Shown one piece after another: positions 27,287 to 36,792 of a DNA stretch of 64,000 nt. The DNA is from an uncultured Brevundimonas sp. (GTDB taxonomy: Bacteria; Pseudomonadota; Alphaproteobacteria; Caulobacterales; Caulobacteraceae): positions 1 to 64,000 of the forward strand of contig NZ_CAMZFB010000006.1 in NCBI RefSeq assembly GCF_947305955.1, given 5' to 3'. The position numbers and the translations under genes were made by a program. The notes under the pieces were generated by a model. That model saw only the letters and a program-made list of their open reading frames with translations. It had not been told where the DNA came from and did no database searches. How positions within the stretch are numbered: the first letter of the stretch is position 1; each line of letters starts with the position of its first letter.

Positions 27287-27607
27287 ATGACGAACCCGAA
27301 AACCGGCGAGCGTTACGCCTCGTTCGAAGCCTTCTATCCCTATTACATCCACGAGCATTCCAATCAGGTCTGCCGTCGCATCCATGTGGTGGGGACGGGG
27401 CTGGTGATCGCGGCCTTTGTGGTGTTTCTGGCGACGCGCAATCCGTGGTGGCTGCTGGCCATGCCGCTGGTGGGCTATGGCTTTGCATGGGTGGGGCATT
27501 TCTTCTTCGAGAAGAACAAGCCCGCGACATTCAAATATCCGCTGTGGAGCCTGATGGGGGATTTCCGCCTGTTCTGGGAAACCGTCAGCGGCAAGCGCAG
27601 ATTCTGA
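27287..27607 (+). CDS. DUF962/Mpo1-like membrane protein
   Basis: ASFEAFYPYYIHEHSNQVCRRIHVVGTGLVIAAF... GYGFAWVGHFFFEKNKPATFKYPLWSLMGDFRL. Confidence 0.9.
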   Translation: MTNPKTGERYASFEAFYPYYIHEHSNQVCRRIHVVGTGLVIAAFVVFLATRNPWWLLAMPLVGYGFAWVGHFFFEKNKPATFKYPLWSLMGDFRLFWETVSGKRRF

Positions 27608-27610
27608 GCC

Positions 27611-28759
27611 TTAGGCCTCGGTGACGGCCAGCGCGGAGTTGCGGCTGCGCGAGCGGGCGCGGGGCTGTTTCACCTTGGGCTGGCGCAGGGTGAAGCCATA
27701 GCTGCCCTCCAGCGCCGTCGGCTCCCAATCAGCGAAGTCTTCGGCTTGGCCGGTGAAATGGACATAGGCGTGGCCCCAACCGCCCTCATTGCGGGCCTTG
27801 GGCACCTTATGGTCAAGGGCTTTGAGCAGGCTCGGCCCCAGGAGAGGCAGGCGAACCTTGCAGGCACCGGACTTATAGCCTGCCGTCTTGAGTGCGCGGA
27901 TCAGGGTCGGGATGGTCAGCGGCGGTGCGCGGTCCAGTTTTACCAGATCGATGATTTCGAGCGTTGGCACGTCGACCGGACCTGTCTTGGACATGATGGC
28001 CATGGCATAGGCGCACAGCCCCTGTGCGTCATGGTAGCCGAGCAGCAGGGGCGGATAGGTCAGGTCCGGTTGGGCCATGCGCCAGCGGATGACGGCAGGA
28101 CTGCGGTCAGCGACCAGTCGGCCCTCGGCCTGTAGCGACTTCCATAACTCGGCGTAGGAGCCGCTGTCGGACAAGTCCTCGATGGGGTGGATGCCCTTGG
28201 GCCAGATGACGCTGCGCGGGTCGAACATGGCCGCGCCGCGCGGGGAAAAGGGCTCGCCGATGAGGGCGAGGGTCTGTGGCCAGACCTCAATGACCTTGCG
28301 CAGAATGCGGGCGCTGAAGGTGAGCGACGGGGACAGGATCCACGACAGTTTGATCGCGCTGGTCTCGGCGGGGTAGGGCTGCATCCCCAGCTTGGCATAG
28401 ATGGGGCCGCCGATCTGGTTGGCGTTCAGCATGCTGGCGGCAAAGACGCCGGATTGGCGGGTGAAGGGCTCCAGCAGGTCGCGGATCGCTCCGCGGGCAC
28501 GTGGCGAGACAATGACGGAGTGGCCGCTGGCGGCGATATAGCGTTGGCGTTCGCGGAAATAACGGCTGACGAAATTGCCGATGAAGCCGTCTATGCGGCC
28601 ATCATGGTCCAGCACCCAGCCCAAGGGCATGTCCGGCGGGCGCGCAGGATTGCTGGCCAGCCACTGCCATTTGGCTGGGGTCAGTTCCGGCCAGTTAATC
28701 TCTGAATGGAGGGCGTTGACGCCGTCCATGTCGCTTAACTCAAAAGGCCGAATCGACAT
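27611..28759 (-). CDS. GNAT-like acyltransferase family protein
   Basis: MSIRPFELSDMDGVNALHSEINWPELTPAKW...; N-acetyltransferase-like start and length. Confidence 0.6.
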   Translation of the reverse strand: MSIRPFELSDMDGVNALHSEINWPELTPAKWQWLASNPARPPDMPLGWVLDHDGRIDGFIGNFVSRYFRERQRYIAASGHSVIVSPRARGAIRDLLEPFTRQSGVFAASMLNANQIGGPIYAKLGMQPYPAETSAIKLSWILSPSLTFSARILRKVIEVWPQTLALIGEPFSPRGAAMFDPRSVIWPKGIHPIEDLSDSGSYAELWKSLQAEGRLVADRSPAVIRWRMAQPDLTYPPLLLGYHDAQGLCAYAMAIMSKTGPVDVPTLEIIDLVKLDRAPPLTIPTLIRALKTAGYKSGACKVRLPLLGPSLLKALDHKVPKARNEGGWGHAYVHFTGQAEDFADWEPTALEGSYGFTLRQPKVKQPRARSRSRNSALAVTEA

Positions 28760-28986
28760 GCCCCACCGTCTGTCGGCTAACCTTATAATGGCCTTGAGAG
28801 TGTCATATTGTCGCGGAGGTGTCGATGCCGTTGGTGTGCGGCAAAGCTTCACGAACGGCGATTTTCGTAGGTGATTTATGGCAACTTTGCGCCGCCAAGT
28901 GGACGATTATATCGGTTAACATCTTGTGACATCGCCCGCGTCGTGCTGTTTCTGACCCTTTAGCGCCTAAGGTGGCGCCAGCAGAC

Positions 28987-30744
28987 ATGGAGTTCCGTGT
29001 GTCAGCGACGGAAAGTGGAGGCCCCCTCGCGGTTGAGCCTCGTAAGACCATTCTCGGGCATCCCCGGGGTCTGGTCATCCTGTTCCTCACCGAAATGTGG
29101 GAACGCTTCTCCTACTACGGTATGCGCGCCCTTCTGGTGCTGTATCTGACCCAGCATTTCCTGTTCGGTCCGAAGGAAGCGCAAGGCATCTATGCCGCCT
29201 ATGCCGCTCTGGTTTACCTGATGCCGGTCGTCGGGGGCATGATCGCCGACAAATATCTGGGCTCGCGCAAGGCTGTGATCATCGGCGCGGTGCTGCTGGT
29301 GTTCGGCCACTTCATGATGGCCTTCGAGGGTACGGGCGGTAAAGAACGTCTGACCATCGGCGAAACCACCTATGAACTGCGTGTCGATGGCCGCGATCAG
29401 GACCGCAAGATCTTTGCGGTGAATGGCGAGCAATCGACCCAGATCAAGGTCACGCCGGAAGGTATCGTCAATCTGGAAGCCAAGGCCGATGCAGCAGACG
29501 CTTCGGTGCTTCCGGCCCTGACGCCATCGGGCGAGTACAAGCTGGAAACCATTCGTGACACCGGTTTCGGTGAGCCGATCCTGTTCTTCGCCCTGTCGCT
29601 GATCATCGTCGGCGTTGGCTTCCTGAAGGCCAACATCTCGACCGTGGTGGGCCACCTGTACGAAGAGAACGATCCGCGTCGTGACGGCGGTTTCACCATC
29701 TTCTACGTCGGTATCAACCTCGGCTCGCTGCTGGCGACGGCGGCGTGTTCGTATCTGGGTATCAAATATGGCTGGGCCTATGGTTTCGGTCTGGCCGGTA
29801 TCGGCATGCTGCTGGGCCTGATGACCTTCATCTTCGGCCAAAGCTGGCTGGAAGGTCGCGGTGGTCCGCCGAATCCGGAAATGCTGAAGACCCGCAAGGT
29901 TCTGGGTCTGCCGTTCGAAGCCATCTTCTGGATCGGTGGTCTGGTCGCTGTCTTCCCGACCTGGCTGCTGATGCTGCGTAGCGAGATCATCCTGACCGCC
30001 CTGCCGTGGCTGGCCGGTATCATCTTCGCTGCCGTGGTCGGTTACAGCCTGATCAAGCTGGCCGGTGCAGAGCGCACCCGCATGCTGGTGGCCCTGACCC
30101 TGATCTTCTTCTCGGTTCTGTTCTGGGCCCTGTTCGAACAGGCCGGCTCCTCGCTGACCCTGTTTGCCGACCAGTCGACCGCCATGCCGTCGTGGTTCAA
30201 TGCCCCGATGACCCAGATGTTCAACCCGGGCATCATCGTCATTGGTGGTCCGATCATGGCCGCCCTGTGGGTGTGGCTGGGCAAGCGCAACCTCGAGCCT
30301 TCGACCCCGGTCAAATTCTCGGTCGCGCTGGTTCTAGTGGGCGCAGGCTTCCTGCTGCTGACCTTCGCCTCGAACAATTTCGCGAACGTGGACTTCCGCG
30401 TTCCGCTGATCTTCCTGTTCCTGACCTATCTGCTGCACACGCTCGGCGAGCTGTGCCTGTCGCCGGTCGGCCTGTCGATGATCACCAAGCTGTCGGTTGA
30501 CCGCGTGGTGGGTCTGATGATGGGCGTGTGGTTCCTGTCGTCGTCGGTGGCCCACATCGCCGCCGGTCTGATCGCACAGGCGACCTCGTCGGAGACCGTG
30601 GCCGGTGTGGTCACCAATCCGGAAGCGGCGCTGAACACCTATGCAGAAATCTTCGGCACCATCGGCTGGACCGGTGTGGCTGTGGGTGTTGTCCTGCTGG
30701 TGCTGTCGCCGATCCTGAAGAAGGGCATGGCGGGCGTCCGCTAA
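28987..30744 (+). CDS. POT-family proton-dependent oligopeptide transporter
   Basis: TEMWERFSYYGMRALLVLYLTQHFLFG, GGMIADKYLGSRKAVIIGA, many TM segments, LGELCLSPVGLSMITKLS. Confidence 0.95.
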   Translation: MEFRVSATESGGPLAVEPRKTILGHPRGLVILFLTEMWERFSYYGMRALLVLYLTQHFLFGPKEAQGIYAAYAALVYLMPVVGGMIADKYLGSRKAVIIGAVLLVFGHFMMAFEGTGGKERLTIGETTYELRVDGRDQDRKIFAVNGEQSTQIKVTPEGIVNLEAKADAADASVLPALTPSGEYKLETIRDTGFGEPILFFALSLIIVGVGFLKANISTVVGHLYEENDPRRDGGFTIFYVGINLGSLLATAACSYLGIKYGWAYGFGLAGIGMLLGLMTFIFGQSWLEGRGGPPNPEMLKTRKVLGLPFEAIFWIGGLVAVFPTWLLMLRSEIILTALPWLAGIIFAAVVGYSLIKLAGAERTRMLVALTLIFFSVLFWALFEQAGSSLTLFADQSTAMPSWFNAPMTQMFNPGIIVIGGPIMAALWVWLGKRNLEPSTPVKFSVALVLVGAGFLLLTFASNNFANVDFRVPLIFLFLTYLLHTLGELCLSPVGLSMITKLSVDRVVGLMMGVWFLSSSVAHIAAGLIAQATSSETVAGVVTNPEAALNTYAEIFGTIGWTGVAVGVVLLVLSPILKKGMAGVR

Positions 30745-30769
30745 GCCTTTCCCACGGTGGAATGAAAAG

Positions 30770-30802
30770 AAGGCGGCATCCCTTCCGGGGTGCCGCCTTT
30801 TT
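30770..30802 (+). terminator. Rho-independent terminator
   Basis: AAGGCGGCATCCC-ttcc-GGGGTGCCGCCTTTTT. Confidence 0.8.
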
Positions 30803-30836
30803 CATGCCGGTTGATAGCGTCCGGCGGGGGAGAACC

Positions 30837-32879
30837 TTAGAAGGTCTTGCGCAGGCGCAACTGGTAGATGGGGCGCGGGGCGATGTCGCGGACCTCGCTA
30901 AAGGAGATCGGGCGGGTGTCGCGGTCGGCATAGACCTCGCGCTGCCAATAGAAGCTATCCCACACCGTCATCTGGGCGCGGATCGACAGGGTCGGCATCG
31001 GCTTATAGTCGAGCCACAGCTGGTAATAGTCGCGGCCCGTCCAGCCCGACATCTGGTCGGGACGGTAGGAGTACTGCTTCATCAGCGGGATCCAGTCGGC
31101 CCCCCAAGACAGCTTCCACGACGGGACGTTCTGTTCAAAGGAGATGCGGCCGTCGGTAGGGCGTAGGCCCGAGATGGGGCGGCTGCGGCCCGTCGTCGGG
31201 TCGGTGACCTCGCTGCTGTTCCAGGTGTTGGTAAAGGTCAGCTTTCCGCGCGGGATGAACAGGCGGTCGGTCGGGACCGTCAGGGTGGCGTCCAGCTGGT
31301 CCAGCGTGCCGTCGCCGATGTTGCCCACGGCGGACAGACCACCGTCCAGCGGGATGACGTCGATGACGTCGGTGATGTGGTGGCGGCTGTAGGTGACGCT
31401 GAAAATGCCTTCCTTCATGAAGCGCTGCTCGAAGGCGATCTCGCCGATCCAGCGCTGCTCGGGGGTCAGGTTGACGTTGCCGCCCATGACGCCGTCGCTG
31501 GCCAGTTCGGCCGAGGCGGCGAAGTCGCCGAAGTTCAGCTGGCCGACGCTGCGTTCCACACGCACGCGGATCTGGGTGTTTTCGCGCGGGTTCCACGTCA
31601 GCTGGACGCGGGGCTTGGCGAAGAAGAAGCTTTCCTCGCTATCGACGTCACCCGACTGGCTGATGGTGGAGTGTTCCAGGCGCAGGCCCGCTTCCATCGT
31701 CCATTTGGGATTGATGCGCCACGTGCCCTTGCCGAACAGCTCGCCGCGCAGTTCCTCGACCGTGACCGAGGCGGAGGGCAGGGCGACGGGGACATTACCG
31801 ATGGAATAGGCCTGCTGGGTCTCGAGGCGGTTGAGGGCCACTTCGCCGCCGACCTCATATTCGAGGGTTTCGGACTTCTGGAAGCGAACCAGGCTGCGCA
31901 GGATGGTCTCGGAGCTGGAATCTTCGGTGGTGAAGAGCTGCTCGTCGCCCGCCACATCGTTGATGGTTTCCAGAGCGCGGGCGACGCCGTCGGTGTCATC
32001 CCATTCGTGGATCAGGCGGGTTTCGGACTTCAAGCGAGGGGTGATGGCGCGGGTATAGGTGGCACCGAACTCGCCGAACTTCGAATCCGAGTCATAGAAG
32101 CTTTCGCTGAGGATACGGTCGCCGGTTTGTAGATCGACATTGTGCCAGTCGGAGATGCCGTAGCGGGCCGTCAGGTTGATGTTTCCGCCCAGCAGGGGGC
32201 CGCTGAAGGTGCCGCGTATGGCGTTACCACCGCCGTAGGCGTCGGAGTCGTAATCCTCATAGCGGGTGACCACGCCATTGGCGTCACGGCGGATATAGGG
32301 ACCTTCGCCGACCGAGTCGCTGGAGGCGATGGTGTCGTTGATGAACAGGCCATAGGTGTATTCGCCCTTGCGATGGGTCAGCTGGTAACTGCCGCCGAAC
32401 AGGCTGCGGCCACCGTCCCAGATCAGGCTGTTGTGGGAGATCACCTGTTCGGTGCTGGCACCGGCTTTCAGGATGACGTTCACGACCACGCCATAGCCCT
32501 GCATCTCGATGCCGGGGGCCCCGCCGCGGATCAGCTCGATACGCTCGACGCGATGGGCGGGGGTGCGGGCCAGAAGGGATGATCCGGTATCATTCTTGGA
32601 GGCCGGGCGGGCACCGTTGATCAGCACATTGCCGACAGCCCCCTCAAAGCCGCGGGCACCATCGCCGTCATTGACGGAGAAGCCCGGAACGCGGTCCACC
32701 ATGTCGGCAGCGGTGCTGGGGTTGTAGCTGGCGAAGAAGTCAGGGGTGAAGGTCAGGACACCCGTTTCGGAGACCTGCGGCTGGACAGCGGCGGGTGCAG
32801 GCGCAGTTTCTGCAAACGCCAGAGCAGGGGCGGTTGCTGCACCGATAATGGCGGTCGTCGCGAGAAGAAACTTACGCAT
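30837..32879 (-). CDS. TonB-dependent receptor
   Basis: Signal peptide MRKFLLATTAIIGAATAPALAFA; plug AADMVDRVPGFSVNDGDGARGFEGAVGNVLINGARP; terminal aromatic ...YQLRLRKTF. Confidence 0.92.
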   Translation of the reverse strand: MRKFLLATTAIIGAATAPALAFAETAPAPAAVQPQVSETGVLTFTPDFFASYNPSTAADMVDRVPGFSVNDGDGARGFEGAVGNVLINGARPASKNDTGSSLLARTPAHRVERIELIRGGAPGIEMQGYGVVVNVILKAGASTEQVISHNSLIWDGGRSLFGGSYQLTHRKGEYTYGLFINDTIASSDSVGEGPYIRRDANGVVTRYEDYDSDAYGGGNAIRGTFSGPLLGGNINLTARYGISDWHNVDLQTGDRILSESFYDSDSKFGEFGATYTRAITPRLKSETRLIHEWDDTDGVARALETINDVAGDEQLFTTEDSSSETILRSLVRFQKSETLEYEVGGEVALNRLETQQAYSIGNVPVALPSASVTVEELRGELFGKGTWRINPKWTMEAGLRLEHSTISQSGDVDSEESFFFAKPRVQLTWNPRENTQIRVRVERSVGQLNFGDFAASAELASDGVMGGNVNLTPEQRWIGEIAFEQRFMKEGIFSVTYSRHHITDVIDVIPLDGGLSAVGNIGDGTLDQLDATLTVPTDRLFIPRGKLTFTNTWNSSEVTDPTTGRSRPISGLRPTDGRISFEQNVPSWKLSWGADWIPLMKQYSYRPDQMSGWTGRDYYQLWLDYKPMPTLSIRAQMTVWDSFYWQREVYADRDTRPISFSEVRDIAPRPIYQLRLRKTF

Positions 32880-33031
32880 TGGCTGGTGTCCCGTGTTGAA
32901 ATCTTGGGCGCACCATGGGAGCGAGGCGTCGCCTTACTCCAGTTACAATCCAGACAGCTGCATTAAATCGAAGAAAGGCATTAACAGCATGTAATGTCTA
33001 AATTTTATTTCACGTGTTACATGGGGTCACT

Positions 33032-34015
33032 ATGAAGCACTTCGCGAAGTTCGCCGCCGCCGCCAGCATGACTTTGAGCATGCTTGCTGTCATGCCTGTA
33101 CAGGCCCAGGAACACTCTGCCGAGGCAGATGTGGTTCAGGTCGAGGAAGTCGTCGTCTCGGCGCGGCGTGCGGGGCTGCCGATCTGGACGGTGCGCAAGG
33201 GCGATGAAGGTGTCCTGATCCTTGTAGGCATGATCCGCGAGGTCCCGCGAGGTTTTGAATGGCGGAACGAGGCGCTGGAAAGCGCCGTGCGGCGTGTGGA
33301 CCGCGTGCTGTTCTCGCAGGACATGCGGGCCTCGCCTGCGGACATCCTGCGTATTTTGTGGCGCGCGCGAACCATTGTGATGCTGCCCGATGGCCAGACG
33401 CTGGATCAGGTTATTCCGGCAGAGGACTATCAGCGGCTGGTGCCGCTGATGGCGGACGAGCGCAACGAGACGTGGCGCCGGACCCGCCCCTTGATGGTGG
33501 CGATGGATCTGGTGCGCGGCAAGGCGGGCGAGGATGGCTCGCGCGATCCACGTGTGGAGCGGGTGGCCGAGCGGGCGGCGCGGCGGGCTGGCATCAAGAC
33601 GCACAGCATCGGCGTGGTGCGCGGCAATGAACTGGTGGACTCGCTGATCTCTTCTCCGCCGGAAACCCAGCTTCCGTGCCTGCGTGCGGGTATGGCGGCG
33701 GCGGAATATGGCGACCGGGCCATGGCCGATCGCGCAGAGGCGTGGCGCAATCTGGATGTGCGGGCTGTTCTGGCCTCGCCCTTCGATGCGGTCATGGACG
33801 AGTGCTGGCCTTGGGGCGATCCGGCTGTGCGCGGACGGATGCGGACCGAATGGGTCAATGCCATTTCCACCGCCATTGCCGATGAAGGCGTTACGCTGGC
33901 TGTCGCGCCGATCCGCACTCTGGGTGAGGCGGAGGGTGTGCTGGATCAGCTGGTGGCGGCCGGATACGAGATCGACGGGCCGGACTGGAAGCCGGTTGTC
34001 GAGGATGCCCGTTAA
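33032..34015 (+). CDS. TraB/GumN-like secreted protein
   Basis: MKHFAKFAAAASMTLSMLAVMPVQAQ signal; GLPIWTVRKGDEGVLILVGMIREVPRGFEWRNEALESAVRRVDRVLFS. Confidence 0.65.
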   Translation: MKHFAKFAAAASMTLSMLAVMPVQAQEHSAEADVVQVEEVVVSARRAGLPIWTVRKGDEGVLILVGMIREVPRGFEWRNEALESAVRRVDRVLFSQDMRASPADILRILWRARTIVMLPDGQTLDQVIPAEDYQRLVPLMADERNETWRRTRPLMVAMDLVRGKAGEDGSRDPRVERVAERAARRAGIKTHSIGVVRGNELVDSLISSPPETQLPCLRAGMAAAEYGDRAMADRAEAWRNLDVRAVLASPFDAVMDECWPWGDPAVRGRMRTEWVNAISTAIADEGVTLAVAPIRTLGEAEGVLDQLVAAGYEIDGPDWKPVVEDAR

Positions 34016-34626
34016 TAGATGAAGGGCAGCAGGCGGTATCGGACGCGTACGGCATGCTGTTGGTAGCGGTTGTCCTGCATCAGGATGCGTTCCTCGGCAT
34101 GGATGCGGGACAGCTGCAGGATCGCCCAGAGGGTGAGGATTGAAGCGTTCCAGACCGAGGGGTTGAGGGCCAGTGCCGCACCTTCCGTCAGGAAGTAGCC
34201 GAGATACATCGGGTGGCGCACCACGGCGTAGAGGCCGCTTGTTTTGATCCCCCTGTTGGCGGCGACGATGCCGAAGCTGCGGCGCAGTGACAGCTTGGCA
34301 CCGATGGAGATCAGCAGACCGGCCAGGAGGATAGGCACGGCTCCCAGCCAGCCATTACCATTGGGGATCAGGAGCAGGGGAAGGCAGGTGCCTGCAAAGC
34401 CGATGACCCAATCCACGGGCCGCAGGGAGATGAGGCCCGCCCCGCGCCGCAGGAGAACAAACAGGACGACCGTCGCCTCGCCGATCAGGAACAGGATGTT
34501 CCACGGATTCACATCCATGCTGAGGAAGATGCGGTAGGCCAGCGCCGAGAGCAGCAATGCCACCACGAACTTCTCGACCACATCGAGGATGCGGGGGAGG
34601 GGGCGGCTGGGGCTGATATCGGACAT
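34012..34626 (-). CDS. isoprenylcysteine methyltransferase-like membrane protein
   Basis: Several TM segments; C-terminal GLYAVVRHPMYLGYFLTEGAALALNPSVWNA...RIHAEERIL. Confidence 0.85.
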   Translation of the reverse strand: MSDISPSRPLPRILDVVEKFVVALLLSALAYRIFLSMDVNPWNILFLIGEATVVLFVLLRRGAGLISLRPVDWVIGFAGTCLPLLLIPNGNGWLGAVPILLAGLLISIGAKLSLRRSFGIVAANRGIKTSGLYAVVRHPMYLGYFLTEGAALALNPSVWNASILTLWAILQLSRIHAEERILMQDNRYQQHAVRVRYRLLPFIY

Positions 34627-34729
34627 CGCGTCTTCCTGTCGTGGGAGAAGGCAAACAAGACGAACAGTGTTATCAAATGATGGATGCGATGGCCCCTTCG
34701 CTTGTGCATGAGTTCAGGAGGCAAGACCG

Positions 34730-35038
34730 ATGCAGGACGAAACCCCGTTGTCAGGCGGCGTTGTTCACGACATGCCGTCCGATCTGGCGCAGGCGTTGCG
34801 TGGCGATGCGGAGGTTGCCGCGCTGTGGCAGGGGCTGACGCCGCTGGGGCGCAATGAGTTCATCTGCTGGGTCGAGGATGCCAAGCAGGCGGCGACGCGC
34901 CAGAAGCGTATCCATCGGACGCTGGAGGAGATGCGCGAGGGCAAGCGCCGCCCGTGTTGCTGGTCCGGCTGTGTCCACCGGACCGACAAGGCCCCCGGCA
35001 AGTGGCAACAGGCCATGATGGACAAGGGCAGGCTGTGA
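34730..35038 (+). CDS. YdeI/OmpD-associated-like small protein
   Basis: LTPLGRNEFICWVEDAKQAATRQKRIHRTLEEMREGKRRPCCW. Confidence 0.7.
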   Translation: MQDETPLSGGVVHDMPSDLAQALRGDAEVAALWQGLTPLGRNEFICWVEDAKQAATRQKRIHRTLEEMREGKRRPCCWSGCVHRTDKAPGKWQQAMMDKGRL

Positions 35039-35129
35039 TGGCCGATTTGCGGAGAATGGCTTTGAGTCAGGCTGCTGCCTCGGGCACAATGGGCCGCTAC
35101 TGCCAAGCTTTTGACCAAACCGACGGACG

Positions 35130-35915
35130 ATGAACGCCGAGCTTTTCGAGACCCTGACTGACCGCGAAAAGGACGTGCTGCGTTTGCTGGTGGCCGGACA
35201 CGAGGCCAAGTCGGTGGCGCAGGTGCTGGGCCTGTCAGTGCATACGGTCAACGAGTATCTGCGTAGTGCGCGGCGCAAGCTGGATGCACCCAACAGTCGG
35301 GCGGCGGCGCGGCAGTTGGCGGCCTTTGAGCAGGAAACCTACAAAAATTCTGGGGACCCCGAATTTCTTGGAAACAAGGAATCTGGGGAAGATCATCGGG
35401 CATCCGGCGGGCACAGACGGGGCTTGAAAGCGGGCGGCAAGGTGCGGCTCGCATTGATCCTCGGAGGACTTATGCCTGTGCTGTTAATTCTGGCTTCTGT
35501 TATCGCGCTGACCACGGGAGTGGTGACGGTGTCGGGCCCGTCGCAATCCGCCACGGCCGAAGCGGCGGACGCCCTTCCGGCCAAGGCGGTCACAGAGGCG
35601 GACAACTGGCTGAAATATATTGATGCCGATGACTGGGCGGGCAGCCACGCCGCCTTTGATCCAATCGTCAAAGAGAATATGTCGGCGCAGGAATGGGAAG
35701 CCAACGTCAAGCCGGTGCGCGAGGGGCTTGGGACATTGCTGGGCCGCGAAAAGCTGACCGGCAGTGTCGCGGAGAACCTGCAGGGCATGCCGGAAGGCCG
35801 TTATGGCGTTCAGCAGTATCAGAGCCAGTTCGAGAACCACGACATCGCGGTCGAGACGGTGGTGCTGCGATACGATGCCGGTGACTGGAAGGTCATCGCC
35901 TATCTGGTGCGATAG
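35130..35915 (+). CDS. LuxR-type HTH + TM + DUF4019-like domain regulator
   Basis: LTDREKDVLRLLVAGHEAKSVAQVLGLSVHTVNEYLRSARRKL; TM LALILGGLMPVLLILASVIAL; C-terminal ADNWLKYIDADDWAGSHAAFDPIVKENMSAQEWEANVKPVREGLGTLLGREKL. Confidence 0.85.
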   Translation: MNAELFETLTDREKDVLRLLVAGHEAKSVAQVLGLSVHTVNEYLRSARRKLDAPNSRAAARQLAAFEQETYKNSGDPEFLGNKESGEDHRASGGHRRGLKAGGKVRLALILGGLMPVLLILASVIALTTGVVTVSGPSQSATAEAADALPAKAVTEADNWLKYIDADDWAGSHAAFDPIVKENMSAQEWEANVKPVREGLGTLLGREKLTGSVAENLQGMPEGRYGVQQYQSQFENHDIAVETVVLRYDAGDWKVIAYLVR

Positions 35916-35927
35916 GCCGTAAAATAG

Positions 35928-35962
35928 AAAGGGCCACCGTGATGCGGTGGCCCTTTGCTTTT
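35928..35962 (+). terminator. Rho-independent terminator
   Basis: AAAGGGCCACCG-tgatg-CGGTGGCCCTTTGCTTTT. Confidence 0.8.
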
Positions 35963-35992
35963 GCCAGGTCTCGCCGTCTGGGGGCGCTGTCC

Positions 35993-36643
35993 TTATTTGC
36001 CGTCGAAGAATTTCCAGCCCTCGTTGGTGAGGTAGAGGACGGCCTTGTCGTCGACGGGACCGTCGACGATGGTTTTCAGTTCGGGATAGGCGGTGGTCAT
36101 GGCCGCGTTCGAGGCCCAGCTGGGGAGATCGTTGACGGTGAAGCTATAGTCGACCTGGGAGATGGTCGTGCCGGCGCCGGAGGGGGCCGGTTCGGTGAAG
36201 AGTTTCACCGACTTGACCTCGGGCTTGCCGAAGCAGAGCTGGGTGCCGCTGCCGCCCCAGACGCCCGTGGCCTCGCTGGCTGCAGCCTTGCCCATGTCGG
36301 TCAGTTGATAGATGCGAACCTTGACCGTGTCGGAAGTAAAAAGGCGCTGGGTCTGAACCGTGCCATCGGTGCCGTTGGCGAGGCCAGCCTGAACCAGAGC
36401 CTCGTATCGGGCGCGCAGCGGCGTTTCGATAGGGGAGCTGTCGTCAATGCTGATGTAGCGCGGCCAGTCGCTGGGCTGGGTATTGGCCGGTGCCGCATTG
36501 CTGTTGGGCAGCACGATGCACGGCGGATGCTGTGCGATATATTCGTTGATGACCTTTTCGAAATTGCGCTTGGACGCATCTTTCGGGTCGGAACATCCGG
36601 CCAGTGCCAAGCCCGACAACGCCATAATCGCGAAGCGATTCAT
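35993..36643 (-). CDS. hypothetical lipoprotein
   Basis: MNRFAIMALSGLALAGCSDPK lipobox (LAGC). Confidence 0.75.
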   Translation of the reverse strand: MNRFAIMALSGLALAGCSDPKDASKRNFEKVINEYIAQHPPCIVLPNSNAAPANTQPSDWPRYISIDDSSPIETPLRARYEALVQAGLANGTDGTVQTQRLFTSDTVKVRIYQLTDMGKAAASEATGVWGGSGTQLCFGKPEVKSVKLFTEPAPSGAGTTISQVDYSFTVNDLPSWASNAAMTTAYPELKTIVDGPVDDKAVLYLTNEGWKFFDGK

Positions 36644-36754
36644 CTGATCAGCCCTCAAAGTTTGATCTTAAACTGTCGGGGGCGGTGATGGTTTCAAGCG
36701 TGGCCGTGTCGGGCGGGCGCGGAACTGTTACAAACTGTCAGGGCGCAGGCGGCC

Positions 36755-36790
36755 AAAGAAAAAGGCCACCCGCTGGGGGTGGCCTTTTCG
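36755..36790 (-). terminator. Rho-independent terminator of tldD
   Basis: minus strand AAGGCCACCC...GGGTGGCCTTTTTCTTT. Confidence 0.78.
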
Positions 36791-36792
36791 AT

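Noticed and set aside
32988-33023. CATGTAA ... TTACATG inverted repeat upstream of the TraB/GumN-like gene
   Set aside because: Only 7 bp arms with a 22-bp spacer; could be a regulator site but not distinguishable from chance.
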